From: a virus
DNA length: 24,909 nt
IMG/VR virus record: IMGVR_UViG_3300006802_000518
Coordinates: 1-24,909 of that record
Strand: one strand, 5' to 3'
Part shown: one piece after another, positions 1 through 8,403 of the stretch
Position numbering within the stretch: the stretch's first letter is position 1
Layout of the letters: each line of letters opens with the position of its first letter
Notes under the pieces: generated by a model
What the model saw: the letters and a program-made list of their open reading frames with translations, nothing else
What the model was told of the DNA's origin: nothing
Database searches by the model: none
Program-made: the position numbers and the translations under genes

Positions 1-1
1 C

Positions 2-262
2 CCAGGCGGTATCACCATCGATGCTCAAGGTAATGCAAGAATCATGGGTATTCCAGTAGTACCACATTCTTTGGTTACAGCTTCTAAAGCATATGTAATG
101 GATACAACTAAGTTTGCTATTGCACAACAAAGCGGACTTGCTGTACGTTCAACTGAATTCGATCAAGATGACTTTATTAAGAACTTGATCACTTTCCGTT
201 GCGAAGCAAGATGCGATTTGATGCAGTTCCAGCCTAGCGCATGTATCTACGGAGCGATCTAA
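2..262 (+). CDS. Major capsid protein, C-terminal part (5' truncated by window)
   Basis: The frame is open from the first base of the window to the TAA at 260-262, so only the last 86 residues are seen. The end matches HK97-fold capsid proteins: a 'GIPVVPHSLV' strand, then a 'KAYVMDTTKFAIAQQ' segment, then 'DDFIKNLITFRCEARCDL' and a closing 'QPSACIYGAI'. In HK97-like capsids this is the end of the A/P domain region that forms the shell lattice. An ATG at 44 is internal and is not the true start. Position at the head of a connector/tail module and the terminator just after it fit a highly expressed capsid gene. Family assignment is by recognition of the C-terminal pattern. Confidence 0.8.
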   Translation, partial: PGGITIDAQGNARIMGIPVVPHSLVTASKAYVMDTTKFAIAQQSGLAVRSTEFDQDDFIKNLITFRCEARCDLMQFQPSACIYGAI

Positions 263-284
263 TTGCCCATACAAGATAAACTCT

Positions 285-310
285 GGGAGGCCCGTAAGCC
301 TCCCTTTTTT
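285..310 (+). terminator. Intrinsic terminator after the capsid gene
   Basis: A perfect 7-bp GC-rich stem (GGGAGGC at 285-291, GCCTCCC at 298-304) with a 6-nt loop is followed at once by six T (305-310). The next start codon is at 316, so there is no room for a promoter between them. It probably acts as a partial terminator that sets a high capsid to downstream expression ratio. Confidence 0.85.
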
Positions 311-315
311 ATACT

Positions 316-816
316 ATGCCATACTCATACGATTATTTTAAAGTAGATGTGGTAAATCACATCATCAAAAAGTTTCCGCATACCACAAAGATTTTAGATG
401 TAGGTGCTGGTAGCGGTAAATACGGATCAATGCTGAGATATAATTTTAATCACATTGACGCAATAGAGATATTTGAACCATACATAGATCATTTCAATCT
501 CAAATCAATTTATAACAATGTATACAATGCCAATATCATGGATTTTGATATTGACATGTATAATTATATAATAATGGGTGACATTATAGAACATTTATCA
601 GTAGAGGACGCTCATAATTTACTCAGTAAAATTCATTTTTATAATAAGCAATGCTTGGTTGCAGTTCCATATAAAATGGAACAAGGTGAAGTATATGACA
701 ACATATACGAAACACATTTGCAACCAGATCTAACACAAGAAAACTTTTTATTTAGATACCCAATGATGAAACCATTATATATGAATGAATCATATGGGTA
801 TTATATAAACTATTAA
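316..816 (+). CDS. Class I SAM-dependent methyltransferase (short form)
   Basis: 166 residues with a Rossmann methyltransferase core. Motif I is 'ILDVGAGSGKYG' at residues 26-37 (SAM-binding glycine loop). An acidic residue at the end of strand 2 (E51, in 'IDAIEIFEP') would bind the SAM ribose, and the post-motif region is 'IMGDIIEHL' at 86-94, as in the methyltransf_11/23-like groups. The protein is short and lacks an obvious substrate-binding extension, so the methyl acceptor cannot be read from it. It is followed after 2 nt by a glycosyltransferase gene, which suggests a shared role in making or capping a glycan on the virion or host surface (inference). It lies just after the capsid terminator, so its expression depends on read-through. 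Confidence 0.8.
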   Translation: MPYSYDYFKVDVVNHIIKKFPHTTKILDVGAGSGKYGSMLRYNFNHIDAIEIFEPYIDHFNLKSIYNNVYNANIMDFDIDMYNYIIMGDIIEHLSVEDAHNLLSKIHFYNKQCLVAVPYKMEQGEVYDNIYETHLQPDLTQENFLFRYPMMKPLYMNESYGYYINY

Positions 817-818
817 TT

Positions 819-1787
819 ATGAATATTGTTGCTTCAATACATCTATATATGCCCCAACATTCGTGTGGCGCGGAATGGATGATCCACTACATACTCAAGC
901 ATTTGCAAAGCAAAGGGCATAATGTTAGAGTACTTTTACATCAAGCAAATAAATATAGAATTAAAAATAATTATGTTTTTGACGGCATTGATGTATTTCC
1001 TCCAAATGATAATGTCGTTGATAATTTAATGCGTTGGGGAGATGCAATATTTACGCATTTAGATTATACAAGATGGACAATTGGAGCTGCTGGTATGTTT
1101 AAAAAACCAGTCTTTCATTTGATCCATAATAGTCATCCATATCCAGAAATTATAGGTGCAAGGCACAATCAACATATTGTGTATAACTCTTTATGGCTAA
1201 AAAACCTATTGAATTACGAATGGCCTAACTTTATAATGACGCCTCCAGTTGATTATCGTATTTACGACTTAAAGATTGACCCAGCGAAAAACGAATACAT
1301 TACTCTGATAAATACGAACGAGAACAAAGGCGGAAAGATATTTGAAGAGATTGCTAGAAAAATGCCGCATAAGCGATTTTTAGGCGTTTTAGGCAGCTAT
1401 GATGAGCAAATGGATGCTAGGCTTCCAAATCTCAAATTAGTGCCAAATACGCCAGATATTATGCAGCACTATAAGCAAACTCGCATATTGCTCATGCCAA
1501 GTGAATATGAGAGCTGGGGCAGAACAGCAACTGAAGCAATGTGTAGCGGAATCCCAGTGATTTGCAGTGAGGCGGAGGGATTGAAGGAAAACTGTGGGAA
1601 TGCTGCGATATACATAAAAGATCGTAATGACATTAAAAGCTGGACTAACGCAATTACTAAACTGGATGACAAAAAGGCCTACGAGGAAGCCTCTCGTAAA
1701 GCAAAAGCGAGATCCAGAGAGCATGATCCGCGAGAAACGCTTGATCAGTTTGAGGCCTGGGTCAGAGAAATGGTTAATAAATATTAG
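819..1787 (+). CDS. GT4-like (GT-B fold) glycosyltransferase
   Basis: 322 residues. The N-terminus starts with a Rossmann strand and a loop containing 'CGAEWMIHYILKHL', typical of GT-B enzymes that bind the acceptor. The C-terminal domain carries the GT4 donor-site signature 'PSEYESWGRTATEAMCSG', with E231 and E239 forming the E-x7-E motif, followed by 'PVICSEAEGLKEN'. Such retaining enzymes transfer a sugar from a nucleotide-sugar to an acceptor in the cytoplasm. It is paired with the methyltransferase upstream and sits inside the structural module, so the acceptor may be a virion protein, or host surface glycan altered during infection; the sequence does not decide. The 3' half is visibly less AT-rich than the tail genes that follow, which hints at separate acquisition. 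Confidence 0.85.
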   Translation: MNIVASIHLYMPQHSCGAEWMIHYILKHLQSKGHNVRVLLHQANKYRIKNNYVFDGIDVFPPNDNVVDNLMRWGDAIFTHLDYTRWTIGAAGMFKKPVFHLIHNSHPYPEIIGARHNQHIVYNSLWLKNLLNYEWPNFIMTPPVDYRIYDLKIDPAKNEYITLINTNENKGGKIFEEIARKMPHKRFLGVLGSYDEQMDARLPNLKLVPNTPDIMQHYKQTRILLMPSEYESWGRTATEAMCSGIPVICSEAEGLKENCGNAAIYIKDRNDIKSWTNAITKLDDKKAYEEASRKAKARSREHDPRETLDQFEAWVREMVNKY

Positions 1788-1792
1788 TAAAA

Positions 1793-2353
1793 ATGGCGAT
1801 ATATATAAACGGAGTGACGATTGTAGCTGATGCTGTAGTGGAGCCAGTCAGTCTCACAGACGCAAAGAATTGGATGAGAATAGATTATACATCAGATGAT
1901 TCTTTAATACAAGGACTTCTGAATGCGTCAAGAGTTCATCTTGAAAAACTGACTGGCCTTTCTTTTGTAAATAAACTAATTAGAACGAATTTTGAGTTGA
2001 CTGGTACTGCGCCACTTGTGTGGATGGTTGATTTGCCATATGGACCGTTGGTTTGTGTGGATGAGTTAAAAATAAAAACTGGTATGAATACTTATACCAC
2101 TTTGACTAAAAACGAAGACTTTGAGGTGATTGGTGGTAAGTTATGGATGTATACTCAAGGTATATACTCAGCTCTTTATCAAGGCGGATTTGGAACATTA
2201 CCAGAGGATTTGGCGGATGATATTATGGCATTGACTGCATGGCAGTATGAAAACAGAGGTAAGAAGATGAATGCGGACAAAAGTTCACTTCTTAGTCAAT
2301 ATCCAAACTGGGATGGACTTAATTATCATCAATATAAAAAAGTTGTGATATAA
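1793..2353 (+). CDS. Head-tail connector protein (gp6-like)
   Basis: 186 residues. The N-terminal part has the pattern of the phage gp6-like/phiE125 gp8-type connector family: 'VSLTDAKNWMRIDYTSDD' at about 19-36, then 'LIQGLLNASRVHLEKLTGL'. This family forms the ring under the portal that connects capsid and tail. The later segment 'ALYQGGFGTLPEDLADDIM' and 'ALTAWQYENRG' is also typical of the family, a short helix that packs in the ring. It starts 5 nt after the glycosyltransferase stop and overlaps the next gene by the A of TAATG, so it opens the neck/tail operon. Confidence 0.8.
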   Translation: MAIYINGVTIVADAVVEPVSLTDAKNWMRIDYTSDDSLIQGLLNASRVHLEKLTGLSFVNKLIRTNFELTGTAPLVWMVDLPYGPLVCVDELKIKTGMNTYTTLTKNEDFEVIGGKLWMYTQGIYSALYQGGFGTLPEDLADDIMALTAWQYENRGKKMNADKSSLLSQYPNWDGLNYHQYKKVVI

Positions 2354-2784
2354 TGGCTTTAAAAGTTAAAGTCATAGGAATTGAGCAAAGTTTGAATAAA
2401 ATAAAAACAAACTTTGAAAAAGCATCTAAAGAAATTGATGCGGAAATGTCTGCTATATCTGAAAGTATAGTTACAACTGCAAAACAATTATTGCCATCTG
2501 ATTTAGGTCAATTAAGATCTTCATTATATAAAAAAGGATCCAACTTTCATTATGAGGTTGGAAGTAATTTATATTATGCTCCATATATTGAATTTGGAAC
2601 TGGGCCATATGCTAAAAAATATGTTCCAACATTAGATAAAGAATGGCAAGTATATGCGGCAACATTTAAAAAATCTAAGCCTGGACATTCTATTCAACAT
2701 CCATATTTTTATCCAAGCATAAAATCTTGGTTAATTGTTTTAAGAAGTAATATTAATCAGATTATAAAAAAATATGAAAGATAG
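2353..2784 (+). CDS. HK97 gp10-like neck/tail completion protein
   Basis: 143 residues. It shows the HK97-gp10-like pattern: an N-terminal strand 'LKVKVIGIEQSLNKI', a long helix, 'LLPSDLGQLRSSLYKK' and the hallmark 'YYAPYIEFGTGPYA' near residues 75-88. Members act at the head-tail junction as head closure or tail completion proteins. The order connector, gp10-like, tail terminator, tail tube is the standard one. It shares one base with the connector stop and overlaps the next gene by 11 nt, which indicates coupled translation. Confidence 0.8.
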   Translation: MALKVKVIGIEQSLNKIKTNFEKASKEIDAEMSAISESIVTTAKQLLPSDLGQLRSSLYKKGSNFHYEVGSNLYYAPYIEFGTGPYAKKYVPTLDKEWQVYAATFKKSKPGHSIQHPYFYPSIKSWLIVLRSNINQIIKKYER

Positions 2785-3205
2785 TAGTAATAGTGTCAGA
2801 ACTATATATGTTAATGCATTAAATGGAAATATATCATATAATGGTAAGGATGTGCCAGTATATGGTCAAGATCCATTTAAAACATTACCACAAAATTATG
2901 TGATCATTTCATCTATTACTGAGCAGGCTAATAATACTAATCATACATTTCAAAATATTGTTTCAGTTGACATAGATATATTTAGTGAACAATATAGAGT
3001 AAATGATCTTTCAGTGGTTGATGATATATCTGGTCAGATATTAAATATTTTGATTCCAGATACTGCAATTGATGGATTTTCTGACTCAAATTTTGTTGTA
3101 TATCCAATGTCAAGAACAAATTCATTATATTTACCTTTGTATAATGGTGACAATTATGTCGCACGTAAAATAATAACAATCAACAATTTAGTAAACCAAA
3201 AATAA
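2774..3205 (+). CDS. Probable tail terminator / tail completion protein
   Basis: 143 residues with no catalytic motif. The pattern is an N-terminal helix region, a central 'YVIISSITEQANN' strand and 'VSVDIDIFSEQYRVNDLS' followed by a helix with 'ILNIL'. This matches the layout of gp17/DUF3168-like tail terminators: a helix, strands with 'V.(V/I)DI(W/F)S', then a helix. These proteins cap the tail tube after it reaches its length and join it to the head. The placement directly before the major tail protein supports this. The call rests on layout and position more than on a strong sequence signature. Confidence 0.6.
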   Translation: MKDSSNSVRTIYVNALNGNISYNGKDVPVYGQDPFKTLPQNYVIISSITEQANNTNHTFQNIVSVDIDIFSEQYRVNDLSVVDDISGQILNILIPDTAIDGFSDSNFVVYPMSRTNSLYLPLYNGDNYVARKIITINNLVNQK

Positions 3206-3212
3206 AACAACA

Positions 3213-3644
3213 ATGGCACAAGTACAAGGTTCATTGCAAAACATCGAGATTGACGTAACTGGTGGGTCGTCATACTTAAACCTCGTATGTTTGCGCACAT
3301 CTTCTGTAAATTCTACAGTAGATTCAACCACCGATCAAACAAACTGTGGCGTTCTTACAGCTGTAGGTGAGCCTCAAATGAGTTTGGATTTCGATGCAAT
3401 TTGCGAAACAGCTCCAAGCGTTTCTCAAGTATCTTATAGCTCTTTGCTTACTGCATGGGCAAATAAGACAAAAGTTTCAGTTAGAGTACAAAACCCAGTA
3501 GTTACTGGTTCTTCAGCTGGTGCCGCATATTACCATCAATTTTATGGTTATATCACATCATTGACTATGAATCAATCTACAACTGAATTTATTAACTTCT
3601 CTGGAACAATTGCATCTACTGGTACAATTGACGTAACTGTTTAA
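3213..3644 (+). CDS. Major tail (tube) protein
   Basis: 143 residues, rich in beta-strand forming residues, Ser and Thr. Features shared with siphovirus tube proteins are an early 'YLNLVCLRTSS' strand, 'EPQMSLDFDAIC' in the middle, and a C-terminal 'FYGYITSLTMNQSTTEFI' to 'FSGTIASTGTI', the strand pair that closes the tube barrel. It has richer codon choice (more C/G at third positions) than its neighbours, as expected for a highly expressed structural gene. It lies between the tail terminator and the G/GT chaperone, the standard position. Confidence 0.8.
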   Translation: MAQVQGSLQNIEIDVTGGSSYLNLVCLRTSSVNSTVDSTTDQTNCGVLTAVGEPQMSLDFDAICETAPSVSQVSYSSLLTAWANKTKVSVRVQNPVVTGSSAGAAYYHQFYGYITSLTMNQSTTEFINFSGTIASTGTIDVTV

Positions 3645-3646
3645 TT

Positions 3647-4006
3647 ATGAATTATACTACTTTAACTATTAATGGAGAAAAAATTGGACTAAAATTTGGC
3701 ATGGCTTCCTTTAGATATCTTTCTGAAGGAAAATTTGTAGAAGGAAAAGCATTCTCCAATAATCAACTTACTGAAATTGGAATAGCGCATATATTATATA
3801 GTGGCTATCAAAATAATTGTTTAGTTAAAGATATTGATGAAAAGTATTCTTTCGAAGACTTTGTTGATTTCATAGAATTAAATATTACTAATGAAAATTT
3901 TATGAATGAAATGAAATCAGTTATAGAAGTTTGGTCTAAATCTGATTTTATACAAGTAAATCAACCAGTTGATACAAAAAAAAAGAATACTCGTGGGAAG
4001 AAATAG
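3647..4006 (+). CDS. Tail assembly chaperone, short form (G)
   Basis: 119 residues in the 0 frame, starting 2 nt after the tube gene stop. The sequence is largely helical and acidic and ends in a Lys-rich tail encoded by the slippery A-run. By position, between tube and tape measure genes, it is the G protein of the lambda G/GT type, which coats the tape measure during tail assembly. A frameshift at 3979-3985 makes the longer GT form, with 113 residues from this frame and 99 from the next. No recognisable enzyme motif is present. Confidence 0.75.
   Translation: MNYTTLTINGEKIGLKFGMASFRYLSEGKFVEGKAFSNNQLTEIGIAHILYSGYQNNCLVKDIDEKYSFEDFVDFIELNITNENFMNEMKSVIEVWSKSDFIQVNQPVDTKKKNTRGKK
3979..3985 (+). 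promoter_or_regulatory. -1 programmed frameshift site A AAA AAG
   Basis: A run of nine A (3976-3984) followed by G gives the heptamer A AAA AAG in phase with the 0 frame, the same slippery sequence used in E. coli dnaX. The -1 frame is open only from 3973 (a TGA lies at 3970-3972), and the 0 frame stops at 4004-4006. The overlap is therefore about 30 nt and the slippery site sits inside it. I see no clear downstream hairpin. Confidence 0.85.
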
Positions 4007-4284
4007 AATCATTTGCATTTGGACAACTATCTTTAAAGCCTCGTGAATTTTATGAAATAAGTCCAAGGCATTTATCTTTAATGATTAGAGGATTTGAAGA
4101 TAAAAAAATTGATTCTTATAAACAGACTAGGTTATTGATGTTTACAATGGTGCGGTTAATGGGGGATCCAAAATCCGCACCAAAAACACCTGAACAATTA
4201 TGGAATCTTCCTGGTGATGAAGATATAAATAAAATAGATCAAGAAGAATATAAGAATATATTTAAAAGGTTAGCAAATGAGTGA
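3985..4284 (+). CDS. T extension of the tail assembly chaperone (GT), read by -1 frameshift
   Basis: After the slip the ribosome reads GAA TAC TCG from 3985. The result is 99 residues beginning EYSWEEIESFAFGQLSLKPR, then 'EFYEISPRHLSLMIRGFED'. The 'W.EI...AFG.L.L.P.EFYE..P....LMI.G' pattern is characteristic of the T domain of phage tail chaperones, which recruits tube subunits to the tape measure. The ATG at 4081 is internal to this domain and would cut it in half, so it is unlikely to be a separate start. The frame ends at 4282-4284 and overlaps the tape measure start by 8 nt. The full fusion would be 212 residues. Confidence 0.8.
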   Translation, partial: EYSWEEIESFAFGQLSLKPREFYEISPRHLSLMIRGFEDKKIDSYKQTRLLMFTMVRLMGDPKSAPKTPEQLWNLPGDEDINKIDQEEYKNIFKRLANE

Positions 4285-5947
4285 TCAAGGGGTAAAATAT
4301 GTCATAGATGCTGATGTTTCAAATGCAGCCAAAAATATAGAAGATTTTTCCAAAAAATCTAGAATTGCTCTTACGCAATTAAGTTTAGTTGCTCAAGATT
4401 TACCGTACGGATTTATAGGTATACAAAATAACGTTCCATTTTTGGTAAAATCATTTTCTGATTTAACCAAAGAAAGTGGGGGTGTCATGGGTGCATTTAA
4501 GGCACTTGGAGCAGAATTAATTGGACCTACTGGAGTTTTATTTGCAGTCAGTGCAATAACAGCTGGGGTTACGGCATTAATACAAAAATATGGTAGTTTA
4601 GAAAATGCAATTGCTGCATTAACTGGTAACGTAGATAAGTTTAATATACGTTTACAAGCAGCTCAAAAATCATATGCAGATTTTAATAAAGAATCACAAG
4701 ATTCAGTAAAAATTAGTAATGATGCATCTGCAAGTGTTCAAGGACAAATTTTAAAAGTTCAAACACTTACTGAAGCAATTAAAAGTAATACAACAAGCAG
4801 CCAGGATAAGCAAAAAGCTATACAAGAATTAAAAAAAGTAAGTGATGCATATTTTGGTTCTCTTTCTACAAAAGCTATTGATTTAAAAAAGCTGACAGAT
4901 ATTACTAATGAATATACTCAAGCATTAATAAATCAAGCTATTGCTAAGGGATATGAAGAAGAGATTGTTAGGACTACTAAAGAATTAAATGATCAAAATA
5001 GACTTTTATTAGATATTGTTAGCAAATTACCAGAACAATATAAACAAATAAAAGATTTAGCAAAAGAAAACCAAAAATATGGTGATTTTGGTGGGGGTAT
5101 ATTAAAATTTGCTCAAAGTGAAAATGCAATAAAATTAGCTACAGATAATGTAAATAAAAAGTTTTTAGATCAAGCTCAAGTAGTATCTGATTTAAATAAA
5201 AGATTAAATGAATATAGAAAGTTATTTAAAGATATAACTTTACAAACTCTTCCTTTATTAGAGTTTGAAGATCCAAAAGGGCCGAAAGCTAAAAAAATAA
5301 AAGAAGATATTATAGGTGTTTATTTCCCTACAATGGCTGAATGGGAAATAGAGTTTAGAAAACGTGCAAAACAATTCAGTGAATTAAATGCAAAATATGC
5401 ACTTGATGTATTAGATTTTAAAGGAAAGCAAGCACCTGGTATAAAACAAGTTATTAGTCCAGAATTATTTGCTAGAAAAAAACAATTAGAAGATTTTTTA
5501 AAAGGATTAGAAAGTGATATAAAAGCAGCTTCAGCATTGATTGGCGGTGTTTTATTAGATCCATTAACTAATATGTTTAATGAATTTTTAAATACTGGTA
5601 AATTAACATTTAAAGAATTTGGTAAAGTAGTATTAGAAAACTTAAAAAAATTAACAGCACAAATTGTAGCAACTGGAATTATACAATTATTGGCAACAAT
5701 ATTTACTGGTGGATTTGGTGCAGCAGCTGGGTATGCTAGTGGAACAACTGGATTTCAAGCTGGTTTAAAATTATTTGGTAAAGCATTTGGGTCAGCATTA
5801 GGATTTAAAAGTATTGCAAATCCATCTTTCGGAGGAGTAGGTCCAGGCGGTCTTGCAATGTCGGGCGCAGTTAGTTTAAGTTTAAGAGGGTCGGATTTGG
5901 TAGGAGCGATAAATAGAACAAATACTAATATTAATAGAATTGGCTAA
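4277..5947 (+). CDS. Tape measure protein
   Basis: 556 residues. An N-terminal helical segment is followed by 'LPYGFIGIQNNVPFLVKSF', typical of Bacteroidota phage tape measures. Then come a hydrophobic Gly/Ala segment (about residues 81-105), a long charged coiled-coil stretch (about 110-320), and a C-terminal hydrophobic region (about 455-510) rich in Gly and Ala. It runs inside the tail tube, sets tail length and is released on infection. At roughly 0.15 nm per residue the tail would be about 80 nm, so short for a siphovirus (inference). An AAAAGG sequence 8 nt before the ATG is a reasonable ribosome site. The start overlaps the GT stop, and the end overlaps the next gene. Confidence 0.85.
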   Translation: MSDQGVKYVIDADVSNAAKNIEDFSKKSRIALTQLSLVAQDLPYGFIGIQNNVPFLVKSFSDLTKESGGVMGAFKALGAELIGPTGVLFAVSAITAGVTALIQKYGSLENAIAALTGNVDKFNIRLQAAQKSYADFNKESQDSVKISNDASASVQGQILKVQTLTEAIKSNTTSSQDKQKAIQELKKVSDAYFGSLSTKAIDLKKLTDITNEYTQALINQAIAKGYEEEIVRTTKELNDQNRLLLDIVSKLPEQYKQIKDLAKENQKYGDFGGGILKFAQSENAIKLATDNVNKKFLDQAQVVSDLNKRLNEYRKLFKDITLQTLPLLEFEDPKGPKAKKIKEDIIGVYFPTMAEWEIEFRKRAKQFSELNAKYALDVLDFKGKQAPGIKQVISPELFARKKQLEDFLKGLESDIKAASALIGGVLLDPLTNMFNEFLNTGKLTFKEFGKVVLENLKKLTAQIVATGIIQLLATIFTGGFGAAAGYASGTTGFQAGLKLFGKAFGSALGFKSIANPSFGGVGPGGLAMSGAVSLSLRGSDLVGAINRTNTNINRIG

Positions 5948-8402
5948 ACAAGAAAAATATAGATTAGAATTTATAAACTGTGAAGGTGATACATGCCAAG
6001 TTCAATTTCATTTTGAAGGATGGACTGGCGGAGTAACTTATTTGACACCAGCTGCTAGACCATTTGTTTTATCTGAATATAATACTGACGAAAATTTATT
6101 TAAGGGTTATAGACCACAGCAAGCAACTATTAATATTGTTGCATCTGACTCATCGGTAACAATTGACAATTTTATTACTAATAGTGATGATGATATTTTA
6201 GTCATTTTTTCTTTTGGCTCCTTTTCATCCTATTGGTATGGGTATATATTACAAGATAATTTTCAAGAAACTTGGCTATCTACAAGTCATATTTTGACTT
6301 TGACTGCTACAGAAGGTGTAGGCCAATTGAGTGAAAAAGAATTTAGTGACGATGGGGTAGAAGTAGTTGGTAGAATAACGCCATGGGATGCAATAGGATA
6401 TTGCTTACAAGATACAGTGCAAAATTTGATTCAATCACGAGTTTATAATAGTTTATATCATTCATCAATGGATGATACAAACACAGATATGTGTTTAGAT
6501 CAGTGTTATTTAGATACAAGATCCTTTGTCATTGAACCAAGACAATATGAAAGCAAACTTGATGTATTAAATAAAATCAATACATCATTTTGTCAGACAA
6601 TGTTTCAGTATAAAGGCCAATGGTATTTTCTTCGTTTAGAAGATTTATATATTCCTACAAATCAAAATTTGCGAGGTTTTAGAAATCAAATAGGAGGAAC
6701 AAGAGCAACATCAAATAGAAGATACGATGCAAATATTGGAGTAAATGAAAGTATGAAGCCAATTACTCCAGAAATGCTTCGTTATATCATGCGCAGAACA
6801 AAGAAAGATATTGTTAGGCGTGAATATGAAATGTTTGCAGAATGTGTTCCAAATTCATCATTTACAAGAGGTGCATTACTAAGTGAAAATGCTTCACTTA
6901 GAGAATATACATTAGCTAACTGGACTTTTAATGAAGGTTCATTTAGTAGTCCAACCGTAGTAACAAGACCTTACGCGGTTGATGAATTGTTTATTGATAC
7001 AATACTAAGTGAAAGAAATGCATTTTTTAGACTTGGAAATACCAATCCAAGTTGGATTATATCAGAATATTGTTATGTAAGAATATTTGATACATTAAAC
7101 TTTTCATTTGATTATAAATATACTTATTTTCCTTCTGTTAATTATCCTCCAATCACAGTTCCAGTTAATATTTGGATTAATATAGCATATGTATTACTTG
7201 AAACTCCACTTGCTAATTATGTATTAGACTCAGATGGTCACTGGCATCAAGCAAGTGCAAACTTTGCTGGACTTCCTGAGGCTCCAGATTATAAAGTTGA
7301 TAATACAGCTATTCAATTTAATGTAAATGATGGAAAAGATGTATTTGCTGATCAGTGGAATACATTTAATATACAATCAGATCCAGTACCAAATGCTGGT
7401 AAATTGAGATTTGTATTTTATGGTTTAGATAAACAAGGTTATTTAGATAATCAAATTAATATCAAAAATTTTCAGTTTCAGACTATACCAATATTTAACG
7501 TTGATGAAAGACGATCAAATATTACTGGACATGAATTTTATTACGAAAAAGCAGATAATTTAAGAAACGTATCTGAGAATATGATACATCTTGAAGATAA
7601 CGTATCATATAATTTTAAGGGGACTTTATTTGAATCAGATGCTTTGACTTTAACAAACGCAGAATGGTTTAGATATAGATACAATACAGAAAGTTTCCCA
7701 TTCATTCAGGAGGCTTTGATTGCATATTGGGAACATAACAAGTTTAATAGAAATAAAATAGATGTAAATTGTTATGGCTTAAAGTTTAATAGTGGAGCTG
7801 ATCCAATTGGCCTTATAAACACATTTATTTTTGTTGACGATGATCCAGATAAAGTGTATTATGTTTTGAATATGCGTGAGATTGATTTTGATGCTGCTAC
7901 ATGGAGTGCAACTCTTATTGAGGTCTATGATACTCAAAAGGATCCTGGATCAAATATTACAAAGAACTTCCAAGCAGATGTCACTACTGGTACTTACTCA
8001 TCTACGACTTATGTACCATGGACGATTGTAAGTCCTGCTGACTTTACGCTTGGTGGCACATCAAATATCACATATAACGGTGCAAATACAATAAATGTTA
8101 ATATAACTTGTAATATATCTGGAGCCATAAATAGTGCAGGAGCTGCAAGTGTTGATTTTAAATTGGAGAAAAATGGCACGGCTATTAATACACAAACTGT
8201 ATATATAAATAATAGTCCAGAATATTTTAATGTAGATTTGAGTACAAGTGGCATTACTTTAAATAATGGAGATATTTTGACTGTTTGGATGGATACAAAT
8301 ATTTATTCAATTGATTTAACTGGAGGCTCTATGAGTTTTAGTTATGTAACAAATACTGCACAAGTTTTTGATACTTATGTAGATAGATATTTAACAAATT
8401 AA
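5940..8402 (+). CDS. Large tail tip / baseplate protein
   Basis: 820 residues starting with TTG at 5940, overlapping the tape measure stop by 8 nt; no in-frame ATG is found for the next ~150 residues, so TTG is preferred. The first ~130 residues look like a distal-tail or hub-type beta domain ('FHFEGWTGGVTYL', then 'DDDILVIFSFGSF' and 'WYGYILQDNF'). The middle contains Trp/Tyr-rich beta segments, and the last ~130 residues form a beta-sandwich-like Ser/Thr/Asn-rich domain. The position right after the tape measure is that of Dit/Tal-type tip proteins, which nucleate tube assembly and hold the fibres. I cannot assign it to a named family with certainty. Confidence 0.65.
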   Translation: MAKQEKYRLEFINCEGDTCQVQFHFEGWTGGVTYLTPAARPFVLSEYNTDENLFKGYRPQQATINIVASDSSVTIDNFITNSDDDILVIFSFGSFSSYWYGYILQDNFQETWLSTSHILTLTATEGVGQLSEKEFSDDGVEVVGRITPWDAIGYCLQDTVQNLIQSRVYNSLYHSSMDDTNTDMCLDQCYLDTRSFVIEPRQYESKLDVLNKINTSFCQTMFQYKGQWYFLRLEDLYIPTNQNLRGFRNQIGGTRATSNRRYDANIGVNESMKPITPEMLRYIMRRTKKDIVRREYEMFAECVPNSSFTRGALLSENASLREYTLANWTFNEGSFSSPTVVTRPYAVDELFIDTILSERNAFFRLGNTNPSWIISEYCYVRIFDTLNFSFDYKYTYFPSVNYPPITVPVNIWINIAYVLLETPLANYVLDSDGHWHQASANFAGLPEAPDYKVDNTAIQFNVNDGKDVFADQWNTFNIQSDPVPNAGKLRFVFYGLDKQGYLDNQINIKNFQFQTIPIFNVDERRSNITGHEFYYEKADNLRNVSENMIHLEDNVSYNFKGTLFESDALTLTNAEWFRYRYNTESFPFIQEALIAYWEHNKFNRNKIDVNCYGLKFNSGADPIGLINTFIFVDDDPDKVYYVLNMREIDFDAATWSATLIEVYDTQKDPGSNITKNFQADVTTGTYSSTTYVPWTIVSPADFTLGGTSNITYNGANTINVNITCNISGAINSAGAASVDFKLEKNGTAINTQTVYINNSPEYFNVDLSTSGITLNNGDILTVWMDTNIYSIDLTGGSMSFSYVTNTAQVFDTYVDRYLTN

Positions 8403-8403
8403 T

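Noticed and set aside
2353-3644. Three consecutive genes of exactly 143 residues, suggesting duplication
   Set aside because: The proteins show no sequence similarity and have distinct family patterns; the equal length is a coincidence.
4081-4284. Separate 67-residue gene starting at ATG 4081
   Set aside because: The reading frame is open back to 3973 and the T-domain motif begins before the ATG, so it is the frameshift extension.
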